Part shown: positions 35,437 to 43,299 of the stretch, in pieces
Position numbering within the stretch: the stretch's first letter is position 1
Layout of the letters: the number at the start of each line of letters is the position of its first letter
Assembly (NCBI GenBank): GCA_044228285.1
Contig: JBGAVD010000003.1
Span: 248,001 to 312,000, forward strand
Source: JBBATK01 sp044228285
Lineage (GTDB): Bacteria > Bacteroidota > Ignavibacteria > Kapaibacteriales > NICIL-2
Length of the DNA: 64,000 nt
Direction: 5' to 3'
Position numbers and translations under genes: made by a program
Notes under the pieces: generated by a model
The model's input: the letters and a program-made list of their open reading frames with translations, nothing else
Databases searched by the model: none
Told to the model about the DNA's origin: nothing

Positions 35437-37998
35437 ATGTCAACAACTCCATCTGCCAGCTCAACCCAGAAGAACTCTCTCGGCGCAGCCGCAAAGTACC
35501 AAGACTTGATTTTTACGGGCATTGTGGCCGTTTTGATCATTGTTTTCCTGGGAAAAGCCATTTTTGGTCCAGGCTTCAACGCGAGCGATAACATTGCATC
35601 GGAGAGTTTTCAGCCCTATCTGCAGGATGCTGCAAAAAAGGGAGAGTTTCCGCAGTGGCTGCCGTACATCTTTAGTGGTCTCCCGAGCTACGCAGCTTTG
35701 CTCACCACTGGAAACCGGACGTGGGACTTCTCATCCTTCATCGTCTCTAAAATCTCATACGCATTTGCCTCGATTCTGGGCTCTGATACTGCTCGTATTG
35801 GATTCTGGTACATTGTCTACGCTGTGGGCATGTATTTCCTCATGCGAATGAAAAAGCAAGAGAGAATGGTTGCCCTCTTCACCTCTATTACCGCCGTGTT
35901 TTCTACTTGGGTCATGACCTGGGTGATGATAGGACACAACACAAAGCCCATTGCATTTGCGATGTTCCCCTATATCCTGCTCTGTCTCGAGAGCATCCGT
36001 GAAAAGTGGTCTCTGAAATACGCTGTGTTGTTAGCTATCGCGGTGCACATCATGGTAGAATCCACCCACATGCAGATGGTGTTTTACGGCATCTGTACCT
36101 TTGGTCTCTACCTCCTTTTTGAGCTTGTCAGCAGACTCATCACCAAAAAAGAACCAATGGGAGTCCTTCGTGCAGCCACAGTACTCGCTGTAGCCGGTGC
36201 AATGAGCTTCGGCATGGGCGCTGATCGCTTTCTTTCAACCATTGAGTACACTCCCTATTCAACTCGTGGCTCTGCTCCTATCTCACAACTCGATGCATCT
36301 GCAGCCAATCAAAAGTCGGCGAATAAACAGGATGCCAATGGTGGCAATGATTATGACTACGCAACCAACTGGTCATTCTCCGTAGAAGAAACAATGACCT
36401 TTCTCGTACCTAACTACTACGGATTTGGGAAGCTTCCATATAAGGGACCACTTACAGATAATCGTCAAACCGTTATCCCAAGCTACTTTGGTCAGATGCC
36501 ATTTACCGACGCTGCCAACTACATGGGCATTTGTGTGTTAGTACTCGGCATCTATGGAGCATGGCGTTTCCGTCGAGACCTCTTTGTGCAATTTCTCATC
36601 ACTTTGAGCATTTTCTCGTTACTCTTGTCGCTAGGAAAGAACTTCCCGCTTCTCTACGACCTCTTCTACTACCATGTGCCCTTGTTCAACAAGTTCCGCG
36701 CACCTAGTATGGTCTTAGCACTCATGCAATTTGCTATGCCTATGCTCGCCGCCTACGGCGTCTCGGCCTTAGCCCTCGTTCGTGAAGAGAAAGACGCAAA
36801 AGCCCGCAAGGGAGTGACCTATATGTTGATCGGTTGTGCGGTATTCTTCTTGCTAGGTCTGGTGTACCCTTCAATTGCTGAAACGAGCTACAGGACTGCG
36901 GCAGAGGCATCCAGCGCTCTGATGCGTTATAATGAGAGACCAGATGTCAAGTCTGCACTAAGCGAGTTCATCTTTGATGAGATGAAGAGTGACTGGATCG
37001 TCACTGGCTTGTTTGCACTAATCATGGGTGTGCTTGCTTGGCTCTTCGCTAACAAGAAGTTGAGCGCAAACGTGTTCTATCCCGCCTTGATCGCGGTAGC
37101 TTTGATGGATCTCTGGCGAGTGGATCTCCGTCCAATGGATATCCCAAAAAAGAAGATTGAAACAGAAGTTTTTGCGAAGACCGACGTTATCGACTTCTTG
37201 CAGGCAGACAAATCCGTCTACCGTATAGCAGACATGGATGCATTGCCTTCGCCCAATGTTGCTGCCTATTACCACCTAGAGAACATCCACGGCTACCACT
37301 CAGCAAAAATGCGTGTGTACCAGGATTTGATGGACGAGGCAGGAAATGCCAATGGATCACTTATCCAGAACCCTTTACTTTGGAACTTGCTCAACGTCAA
37401 GTACATTCTAAGCAGAGAGCCTCTCTTTCCAAACATTCAGCCTGTGTTTCAATCTGCTCAAACGGGCACGTTGATTTACCAGAACCCAAGCTTCATGCCA
37501 CGGGCATTCTTTGTCAAGCATGCAGTTGTCGACACAAAGAAGAACATTCTCTCGCACCTCAAAGCCAGCGATTTCTTCCCAGCCGATACCGCCTATGTTG
37601 AGGAAGCGTTGCCACAAGCAATTGACACAAACACAGCGGGCTCAACGGCAGTATTAGCCGAGCGCAAGAACGAGTATCAAAAGTATCAGGTCAAAGTTGC
37701 TGGCTCTAGCAATCTTCTTTACGTGAGCGAAGTGCATTATCCTGTTTCATGGAAGGCATATATCGATGGTGTTGAGACGCCAATTCTAAAGACGAACTTT
37801 GCCTTCCGCTCTATCATCGTACCGCAGGGTGAGCACACTGTTGAGTTCAAGTATGCGTCACCAAAGTTTGAGCAGGGCAAGACCATCAGCCTTGCTACAA
37901 ACATTCTTTTGCTTCTTGGCGCCATTGGCGCGGTGTTTATTGAGTGGAAGAAGAAGTCTGGTAGTGACAGTGCAGTCAACCAGAGCAAGCAAGCTTAG
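35437..37998 (+). CDS. YfhO-family polytopic membrane protein
   Basis: 853 residues with a dozen or more membrane segments (LIFTGIVAVLIIVFLGKAIF first) and a soluble C-terminal part from about 570. YfhO proteins are GT-C-like membrane proteins linked to glycosylation of envelope polymers such as lipoteichoic acid in Firmicutes; in Bacteroidota relatives their substrate is unknown. Seen: the early acidic loop (FNASDNIASESFQP, then LPYIFSGLPSYA), and C-terminal VHYPVSWKAYIDG and VPQGEHTVEFKY typical of the family. The next gene starts 3 nt after the stop, followed directly by a flippase-like gene, supporting a surface-polysaccharide context. Confidence 0.88.
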   Translation: MSTTPSASSTQKNSLGAAAKYQDLIFTGIVAVLIIVFLGKAIFGPGFNASDNIASESFQPYLQDAAKKGEFPQWLPYIFSGLPSYAALLTTGNRTWDFSSFIVSKISYAFASILGSDTARIGFWYIVYAVGMYFLMRMKKQERMVALFTSITAVFSTWVMTWVMIGHNTKPIAFAMFPYILLCLESIREKWSLKYAVLLAIAVHIMVESTHMQMVFYGICTFGLYLLFELVSRLITKKEPMGVLRAATVLAVAGAMSFGMGADRFLSTIEYTPYSTRGSAPISQLDASAANQKSANKQDANGGNDYDYATNWSFSVEETMTFLVPNYYGFGKLPYKGPLTDNRQTVIPSYFGQMPFTDAANYMGICVLVLGIYGAWRFRRDLFVQFLITLSIFSLLLSLGKNFPLLYDLFYYHVPLFNKFRAPSMVLALMQFAMPMLAAYGVSALALVREEKDAKARKGVTYMLIGCAVFFLLGLVYPSIAETSYRTAAEASSALMRYNERPDVKSALSEFIFDEMKSDWIVTGLFALIMGVLAWLFANKKLSANVFYPALIAVALMDLWRVDLRPMDIPKKKIETEVFAKTDVIDFLQADKSVYRIADMDALPSPNVAAYYHLENIHGYHSAKMRVYQDLMDEAGNANGSLIQNPLLWNLLNVKYILSREPLFPNIQPVFQSAQTGTLIYQNPSFMPRAFFVKHAVVDTKKNILSHLKASDFFPADTAYVEEALPQAIDTNTAGSTAVLAERKNEYQKYQVKVAGSSNLLYVSEVHYPVSWKAYIDGVETPILKTNFAFRSIIVPQGEHTVEFKYASPKFEQGKTISLATNILLLLGAIGAVFIEWKKKSGSDSAVNQSKQA

Positions 37999-38001
37999 GC
38001 C

Positions 38002-38247
38002 ATGGACGCACTCGTGTATAGTCCGGAAAACCTCTTAGCTCAGGCAAGCAGCACTCCGCTTCGTCAAGGCTACCATCATTTGCAGTTTTATGTAGATGAG
38101 CATGGTCAGCTAAGCAAGCACAGTACTGAGCACATTGGTAACTTTTATTACTCACCTTCAGGTGGTACGCTGCGCGATAGCGAAATGAATATCGTGCTGT
38201 ACAGTGCACGCTTTGACAAGTTTAAAGGCATTGGAAAGGCAGAGTAG
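38002..38247 (+). CDS. Unknown 81-residue protein between yfhO and flippase
   Basis: 81 residues, not recognised. The ATG lies 3 nt after the yfhO stop, and its TAG is followed directly by the ATG of the flippase gene, so all three are translated from one mRNA. The chain is soluble, with no signal peptide or membrane segment, and rich in His, Ser, Tyr and charged residues (LRQGYHHLQFYVDEHG, GNFYYSPSGGTL, NIVLYSARFDKFKGIG). The tight spacing argues for a real gene. Confidence 0.7.
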   Translation: MDALVYSPENLLAQASSTPLRQGYHHLQFYVDEHGQLSKHSTEHIGNFYYSPSGGTLRDSEMNIVLYSARFDKFKGIGKAE

Positions 38248-39552
38248 ATGAGGGTTCAGGATTATGTCGGGAAGATTTCGTGGACTGCGGCCGACAAAAT
38301 CCTCTTTGTCATCTACGGCTTTGTCGCGCTGATACAAATGCGCGCACTGAGTCCGGAAGAGTATGGTCTGTACCAACTCTTGGTCAGCATGCAAACCTGG
38401 ATCTTCATTCTCAGCGACGGCGCTGCCCTACAGAGCGTGATACAGTTTGGAGCAGATAGAGAAAAGCGACCAGGAGTCAACGCAGTCGCTCTCTTACTCA
38501 GTGCAGCAATTGTCTTAGGACTTTCGCTGATCACCGCCCTCCTCCACCAACCACTTGCAGACCTCTTCCATGCTCCGCGTTTCAACGCCGTGGCATTGTG
38601 GCTTCCCTTCTACTGTTTGCTGACCATTCCTCGTGCCTATTGCATCAAGATCCTTCTTCGTGATACACAGATGAAGCAGGTATTCTGGGTGAACTTCTTC
38701 TGGTTTGCTTCGATGAGCATCATGACCTTCTGGATGCTTGCGCAGCACACCCTTCGTTCGTTCGATGACCTCATCATTGTGACCTTTGCCGGCATGGCGC
38801 TCTCGAGTCTTGTGGCTATTATCCTTTCTCGAAAGCTCTTGCGATTCTCTCTGAAGAACGCACCTTCGGTACGCGGCTTCCTACAGTTCGGATCTATTCA
38901 GCTTTCTATTGGCGCAATCACCAATGCAATACGGCAGCTCGATGTGCTTGTGCTTCAAGTGCTATTCCATGACCTGTTTATCGTCGGGATTTATACGGCG
39001 GCAAAGACTCTCTATCGAGTGTTTGAAACAGGTATGGACGCGCTCTTCAGCCTGCTCTATCCATCAGCTATTCGCCTCTTGCCTCAAGGTCGTCGTGACG
39101 AGTTCAATGTGCTGATGTCCAAGGCCGTTTCATACCTCTTCCTGACATACCTGGCTATTGTTCTTGTCTTGGAAGCTGGAATGAGCGGCGTCATCATTCA
39201 AATCTTGGGTGGCAAGTATGTGAATGCAGTAGGCCAGTTCAATACACTCGCGATTGCAGCGCTCTTTGTTCCTTTTTATCCCCTGTCTGCAGCTTTGCTC
39301 GCACTCAATAAGAACGCAGTCCTACTGCGCTACGTTATAGTCGCGTCCCTCTGCGGTCTAGCAGTTTTTGGCCTAAGTAGTTTCCTCAACATGAGCAGCA
39401 TCTTCCCTCTTGGCGTCGTAGCCTACAGCTCTAGCCTTGCAGTCATGCTCATTGTCTCTGTCTACAGAGAGCTCGGCATCTCTCCCCTTGCTTACCTTCG
39501 TGCAGGACCAGACGCACTTCAGTTTGTGAAGCAGCGATTGTCAAAGTCATAG
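38248..39552 (+). CDS. Wzx-like polysaccharide flippase
   Basis: 434 residues, about 12 membrane segments, no signal peptide. The start MRVQDYVGKISW, the segment LSPEEYGLYQLLVSMQTW and the mid-protein GIYTAAKTLYRVFE are typical of the MATE/MOP family of lipid-linked oligosaccharide flippases (polysaccharide biosynthesis protein family). It would move undecaprenyl-linked glycans across the inner membrane. It abuts the 81-residue gene. No wzy or other assembly genes follow; a convergent outer-membrane-type gene comes next. Confidence 0.85.
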   Translation: MRVQDYVGKISWTAADKILFVIYGFVALIQMRALSPEEYGLYQLLVSMQTWIFILSDGAALQSVIQFGADREKRPGVNAVALLLSAAIVLGLSLITALLHQPLADLFHAPRFNAVALWLPFYCLLTIPRAYCIKILLRDTQMKQVFWVNFFWFASMSIMTFWMLAQHTLRSFDDLIIVTFAGMALSSLVAIILSRKLLRFSLKNAPSVRGFLQFGSIQLSIGAITNAIRQLDVLVLQVLFHDLFIVGIYTAAKTLYRVFETGMDALFSLLYPSAIRLLPQGRRDEFNVLMSKAVSYLFLTYLAIVLVLEAGMSGVIIQILGGKYVNAVGQFNTLAIAALFVPFYPLSAALLALNKNAVLLRYVIVASLCGLAVFGLSSFLNMSSIFPLGVVAYSSSLAVMLIVSVYRELGISPLAYLRAGPDALQFVKQRLSKS

Positions 39553-39624
39553 TGCATGTGATTCCCGGCAAATGACTTTGTGCCTCAAGTAGACACAATT
39601 CAATCACAACTCCCACTGTCGGTG

Positions 39625-39641
39625 GCGTGCCGCAGGCACGC
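39625..39641. repeat. Triloop hairpin, intergenic
   Basis: GCGTGCC-GCA-GGCACGC, a perfect 7-bp stem with a GCA triloop, between convergent genes. GGCACGCAC recurs in the hairpin at 43054-43072. Possibly a weak bidirectional terminator. Confidence 0.55.
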
Positions 39642-39705
39642 ACCGGATGAAGACAAAGACTCCTGAGATCAGAGTGCAAAGGGCTATGATTAGTCGGAGA
39701 TGTAT

Positions 39706-40341
39706 TTACCAATAGATGCAGAATCCAATGGCAGAACCACCAAGACTAATGGCACTTTCGCCCGCTGTGGTGGTGGTTGTACCGATGATGCCTGTCAGTT
39801 TCTCCGTCATGCTGCCACTTGTGTAGGCCAGACCCATCTGTGAAAAGACCGCTACACTTTTTGAGATGAATGCTTGAACGCCAAAGCAGACTCCACCCAT
39901 AAGCAATGAGCCGTTCGTTTCAGAGTTGCCTCGAATAACCGTTGGAATAATGGTGTAGCCGGCATTGATGCCGAAGAAAGGAGAAACCTCTGCGCTTGGT
40001 TTTAGGTACTGTCGCAAGCCTAGTGAGGCTGCCACTGTGGTTCGAGAATCTGGAGGTGTTCCGGCGGAAGTAGAGAATGAGACGAGGCCCACTCCCAACC
40101 CAACACAGAGTTGTGTGGAGCTCGTGAGCATTCGACGTATTTCTGAACCTGTCGTGTAGGTGAAGGAGCTGACTTTGGAAATGGCTGGTCCACCAGATGC
40201 GCTATCCACGTGCGACACTGCCATGGCGCTCATACCTGCAGGAAGCGACATCGTAGCACCCATCGCCCAGTCATCTGAGTGCAACTGTGCATAAGCTGAG
40301 GTACAACACAAGAGGAGAAATGCTAACAAAGAGGTGCGCAT
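39706..40341 (-). CDS. Small outer-membrane beta-barrel-like protein
   Basis: 211 residues. Signal peptide 1-19 (LLAFLLLCCTSAYAQ). The rest alternates hydrophobic and polar residues in Gly/Ser/Thr-rich strands (LCVGLGVGLVSFS, VAASLGLRQYLKP, FFGINAGYTIIP, MGGVCFGVQAF) and ends in FCIYW with a terminal aromatic residue, as outer-membrane barrels do. About 8 strands are likely. No closer family was recognised. It lies alone, convergent with the flippase gene. Confidence 0.7.
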   Translation of the reverse strand: MRTSLLAFLLLCCTSAYAQLHSDDWAMGATMSLPAGMSAMAVSHVDSASGGPAISKVSSFTYTTGSEIRRMLTSSTQLCVGLGVGLVSFSTSAGTPPDSRTTVAASLGLRQYLKPSAEVSPFFGINAGYTIIPTVIRGNSETNGSLLMGGVCFGVQAFISKSVAVFSQMGLAYTSGSMTEKLTGIIGTTTTTAGESAISLGGSAIGFCIYW

Positions 40342-40473
40342 GGTTCAGTGAGAATAGTGAAAGGCAAAAGTGAATCAAGAACAATGCCAGACACTCGCCA
40401 CAGCCTACGCTACGAGTCTTCGACGCAAATCGTTCTCAGTGCGAAGCCTTTCGCGAATTGGTTGAACTTGGTG

Positions 40474-41058
40474 CTATGCTCCTTCGCGCACCTGATCGAG
40501 CGCAACTCGGGGTTTTTGTTGCAGCTTCCGGAACTGCGTGGGGGTCATGCCTGTGACCTTCTTGAACTGGTTGGAAAGGTGATGGACGCTGCTGTAACCA
40601 AGACGAAAAGCGATCTCGCTGATACTCTGCTCGTCATACATCATGAGCTCTTTTACGCGCTCGGTCTTTTGGAGGATGACGTACTTTTCCAAGGTCAGAC
40701 CCTCAATCTGCGAAAACAACGTTGAGATGTGGGTGTACTCTGACTGCAGCTTCGTGGCAAGGTACTGGGAGATCACCACCGTCGATAAGGTACGCTCATC
40801 GCCATGCTGAATGAGATCGATGATTGCAAGCTTGGCTTGCTCAATGAGCTTTTGGCGCTTGTCGTCGAGCAGCTCGAAGCCGTTATCCGATAGCATGCTC
40901 CGTATGCTCTCACGCTGCGTTGGAGACAAGTCCTCAGGCAACTGAACTTCGCCTAAACGCACATCTGTGGGTTGAAAGCCGAGTCTGTGCAATTCGTCGG
41001 AAACAACTCGTATACACCGATTGCATACCATGTTGCGTATGGCGAGATGTGTAGGCAT
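40474..41058 (-). CDS. AraC-family regulator with CxxC N-terminal domain
   Basis: 194 residues. The N terminus (about 1-75) reads IRNMVCNRCIRVVSDELHRLG, with a CxxC resembling heavy-metal-associated domains; such small AraC proteins are known in Bacteroidota. About residues 85-185 hold the two helix-turn-helix motifs of the AraC/XylS domain (VISQYLATKLQSEYTHISTL; SISEIAFRLGYSSVHHLSNQFKKVTGMTP). It likely binds DNA as a transcription activator, perhaps sensing a metal or thiol state. Targets are unknown; the divergent DUF3108 gene and the barrel gene downstream are candidates. Confidence 0.88.
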   Translation of the reverse strand: MPTHLAIRNMVCNRCIRVVSDELHRLGFQPTDVRLGEVQLPEDLSPTQRESIRSMLSDNGFELLDDKRQKLIEQAKLAIIDLIQHGDERTLSTVVISQYLATKLQSEYTHISTLFSQIEGLTLEKYVILQKTERVKELMMYDEQSISEIAFRLGYSSVHHLSNQFKKVTGMTPTQFRKLQQKPRVALDQVREGA

Positions 41059-41370
41059 GTGTTGTGAGCAAATGTGAAATCGGAGACAATTTACACTAGA
41101 CTGCGCGTCACAGCTATACGGAGAAACGAACTTTGCGCATGGAAATTGCTAACGAAGACGAGAATGAAGTTGGAGCATTCTCTCCGAATTGACGCTCTGA
41201 ATGCGTCTGTGCCTGCACCATAAGTCTCGATTTTGTCACGAATCACGGCGATAGGAGCAAGCTGCCAGCGATTGTGTATTTTGCCTTGGGCTAACTGAGT
41301 GTCAGCCCCAGTCCACATTGTACACGTTTAGACCTATTGACTTGTCTGACCGCTAACAACCGAATCTCTC
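41059..41370. other. Divergent intergenic region, AraC regulator / DUF3108 gene
   Basis: 312 bp. It holds an open 75-codon minus-strand frame (41091-41318) that I do not call, and no convincing promoter box or hairpin. As the space upstream of an AraC-type gene, it is the natural place for its own operator. Confidence 0.5.
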
Positions 41371-42186
41371 ATGAAACGAATTTTGTCGACAATAGTGTTA
41401 GGTCTCGTCTACTGCGCTGCGTTCTTCAGCTTTGCTGCGATGCAACGTCCGGAGCAGCTCAACAAGGGCATTGATCGCTATGTACCAAATGAAGCCTTTG
41501 GTTTTGGCGAGCACCTGGATTATCGTGTGGGCTACAAGTTCATCACCGCAGGCACGGCATCATTCGATATACAGCAGCAGCCCGTCATGAAGAACGGTCG
41601 TCCTTGTTACGATGTACGTTTCGAAGTGCGCTCCCTTGAGAGTCTCGAGTGGATTTATCAGGTTCGCGACCGTTACCGCACTGTACTTGATGCCACTGGT
41701 ATATTCCCTTGGGAGTTCAATCAGAGCATTCGTGAAGGTGGGTACCGTCGTGATTTCAATGCCCATCTGGACCAAGAGAAGCATGTGGCTCATACGAACG
41801 AGGGCGATTTCCCCATCACTCCCTACATTCATGATGTTGTGTCGGCCTTCTATTACATACGCACGCAAAACCTACGTCAGTACTCAAACAATGCGATCAT
41901 TCCTTTACGCAACTTTTTCAATAAAGACTGCCATGACTTGGGCGTAAAAGTTCTGGGCAAGCAAACCATTGAAGTCGCTGCTGGGAAGTTCCGTTGTATT
42001 GTTGTTGAGCCTCTTATTCAAGAAGGTGGCTTGTTTAAATCCGATGGCCGCATTCTCATCTGGCTGAGCGACGACGATCGCAAACTTCCTATTCGCGTAA
42101 GTTCGAAGATTCCAATTGGAACCATTGACGCAGAACTCACTGGCTACTCGGGTTTGCGTGGTCCGGTAGATTCAAAGATTCAGTAA
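41371..42186 (+). CDS. DUF3108-family exported protein
   Basis: 271 residues. A signal peptide (about 1-23, ILSTIVLGLVYCAAFFSF) precedes a beta-rich domain: FGEHLDYRVGYKFITAGTAS, YDVRFEVRSLES, WEFNQSIREGGY, VSAFYYIRTQ and RILIWLSDDDRKLPIRV. This is the DUF3108 pattern, a periplasmic fold related to lipoprotein or LPS carriers, with no settled function. It precedes a LolA-like gene by 135 bp, and the pairing of the two carrier-like proteins suggests a shared envelope role. Confidence 0.85.
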   Translation: MKRILSTIVLGLVYCAAFFSFAAMQRPEQLNKGIDRYVPNEAFGFGEHLDYRVGYKFITAGTASFDIQQQPVMKNGRPCYDVRFEVRSLESLEWIYQVRDRYRTVLDATGIFPWEFNQSIREGGYRRDFNAHLDQEKHVAHTNEGDFPITPYIHDVVSAFYYIRTQNLRQYSNNAIIPLRNFFNKDCHDLGVKVLGKQTIEVAAGKFRCIVVEPLIQEGGLFKSDGRILIWLSDDDRKLPIRVSSKIPIGTIDAELTGYSGLRGPVDSKIQ

Positions 42187-42321
42187 GTACCTTTGACCAG
42201 ATTTTTGTCCGGAACGCTGATCCAATCAAGCCTTGCTGTCAATAGTGCACCAGAGCCAAGCGCAACTCAGCATGCGCACATAAGACTAGAGTTTCATTCA
42301 ACAACACTTCGTATCGTTCCT

Positions 42322-42939
42322 ATGTCACTGCTTCGTTACCTCCTGATTGTTAGTCTGTGTATCACCGCGCTTCATGCACAAGAAGACGCTCAATCTCTGC
42401 ACAAGCGTCTGGTTGAACAATTCAGCACAGCTCAGAGTATTCGATTGGTAGCGACTTCGTCGGCGATGAACAATGCTAAGGTGACTATTCGAGCTAAGCG
42501 CAAAGACAAGTACATTCTGGAATTGAGTGATCGCCGCATCTATTGTGATGGCAAGACCATTTGGAACTACACGCCGTCGAAGAAGAGTGTGGTGATATCC
42601 TCGTATAACTCCCAAGGTGCTTCACTCTCTATCGAGAAGCTCCTTCTAGAACTTATCTCTGCTTACAAGCCAACACAACTCAAGAATCAGAACAGTAGCG
42701 ATAACGGTAGCAGCTATCAATTGCTCTTAGAGCCCCAAGGTGCAACTCGTTATGGTGTGAAGTCGATGACGCTTGGTATTGACAAAAAATCTCTCGCGCT
42801 GACCTCCATCATCGTGCACAACGATCAAGGAAATCAAGAGTGGAGCATTTCCTCGCTGCAACGGAATGTTGATCTCAAAGACTCCCTCTTCAGCTTCAAA
42901 CCAGGCAAGGGTATTGAGGTGATAGACTTGAGGAACTAG
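42322..42939 (+). CDS. LolA-like outer-membrane lipoprotein carrier
   Basis: 205 residues from the ATG at 42322, where a signal peptide begins (LLRYLLIVSLCITALHAQ). The frame extends to a TTG at 42193 with no signal sequence. The mature part shows the half-barrel pattern of LolA: VEQFSTAQSIRLVATSS, RAKRKDKYILEL, IYCDGKTIWNYTPSKKSVVI, and LKDSLFSFKPGKGIEVIDL at the end. LolA ferries lipoproteins across the periplasm to the outer membrane. lnt, which completes lipoprotein acylation, is 5 kb downstream. Confidence 0.85.
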   Translation: MSLLRYLLIVSLCITALHAQEDAQSLHKRLVEQFSTAQSIRLVATSSAMNNAKVTIRAKRKDKYILELSDRRIYCDGKTIWNYTPSKKSVVISSYNSQGASLSIEKLLLELISAYKPTQLKNQNSSDNGSSYQLLLEPQGATRYGVKSMTLGIDKKSLALTSIIVHNDQGNQEWSISSLQRNVDLKDSLFSFKPGKGIEVIDLRN

Positions 42940-43299
42940 ACAAGAGAGTTCCGTCCCCCTTGCCACTTCTCGATCTTGAGCTTTCAGCTCATTTGAACAT
43001 GGAACTCCTGTACCAATTGACCAATTGAGTCCTCGAAGACTCATCATACACGCGCGTGCCGCCGCGGCACGCACGGGCTTTCAGCAGCTTCCACTCCTCT
43101 TCAGAACTCCCCGTCTACACTTTGGCAGGACAATTGCATATACTCTCTTGCCTGGGAGAAATGCGTCTATTCTAAACGATTCACTCGAGCACTAGACAGC
43201 TTTTAAAGGCTGTTCATGACCGTCGCAGCACATCTACACGAGCCAAAGCGCTTTGAGTATTGAGCTGAGATCAATCATAACTTTTAAATAGAGTCGTTC
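42940..43299. other. 360-bp intergenic region before the tandem glycosyltransferase
   Basis: Contains small hairpins TGAGCT-TTC-AGCTCA (42974-42988) and GCGTGCCG-CCG-CGGCACGC (43054-43072); both may end transcription of the LolA-like gene. A near-consensus TAACTTTT lies about 20 nt before the next start. No gene is seen. Confidence 0.55.

Noticed and set aside
41091..41318. Open 75-codon minus-strand frame upstream of the AraC gene
   Set aside because: No ribosome-binding site, no family-like pattern and no membrane or signal segment. It fits a chance frame in a regulatory gap, though it cannot be fully excluded.
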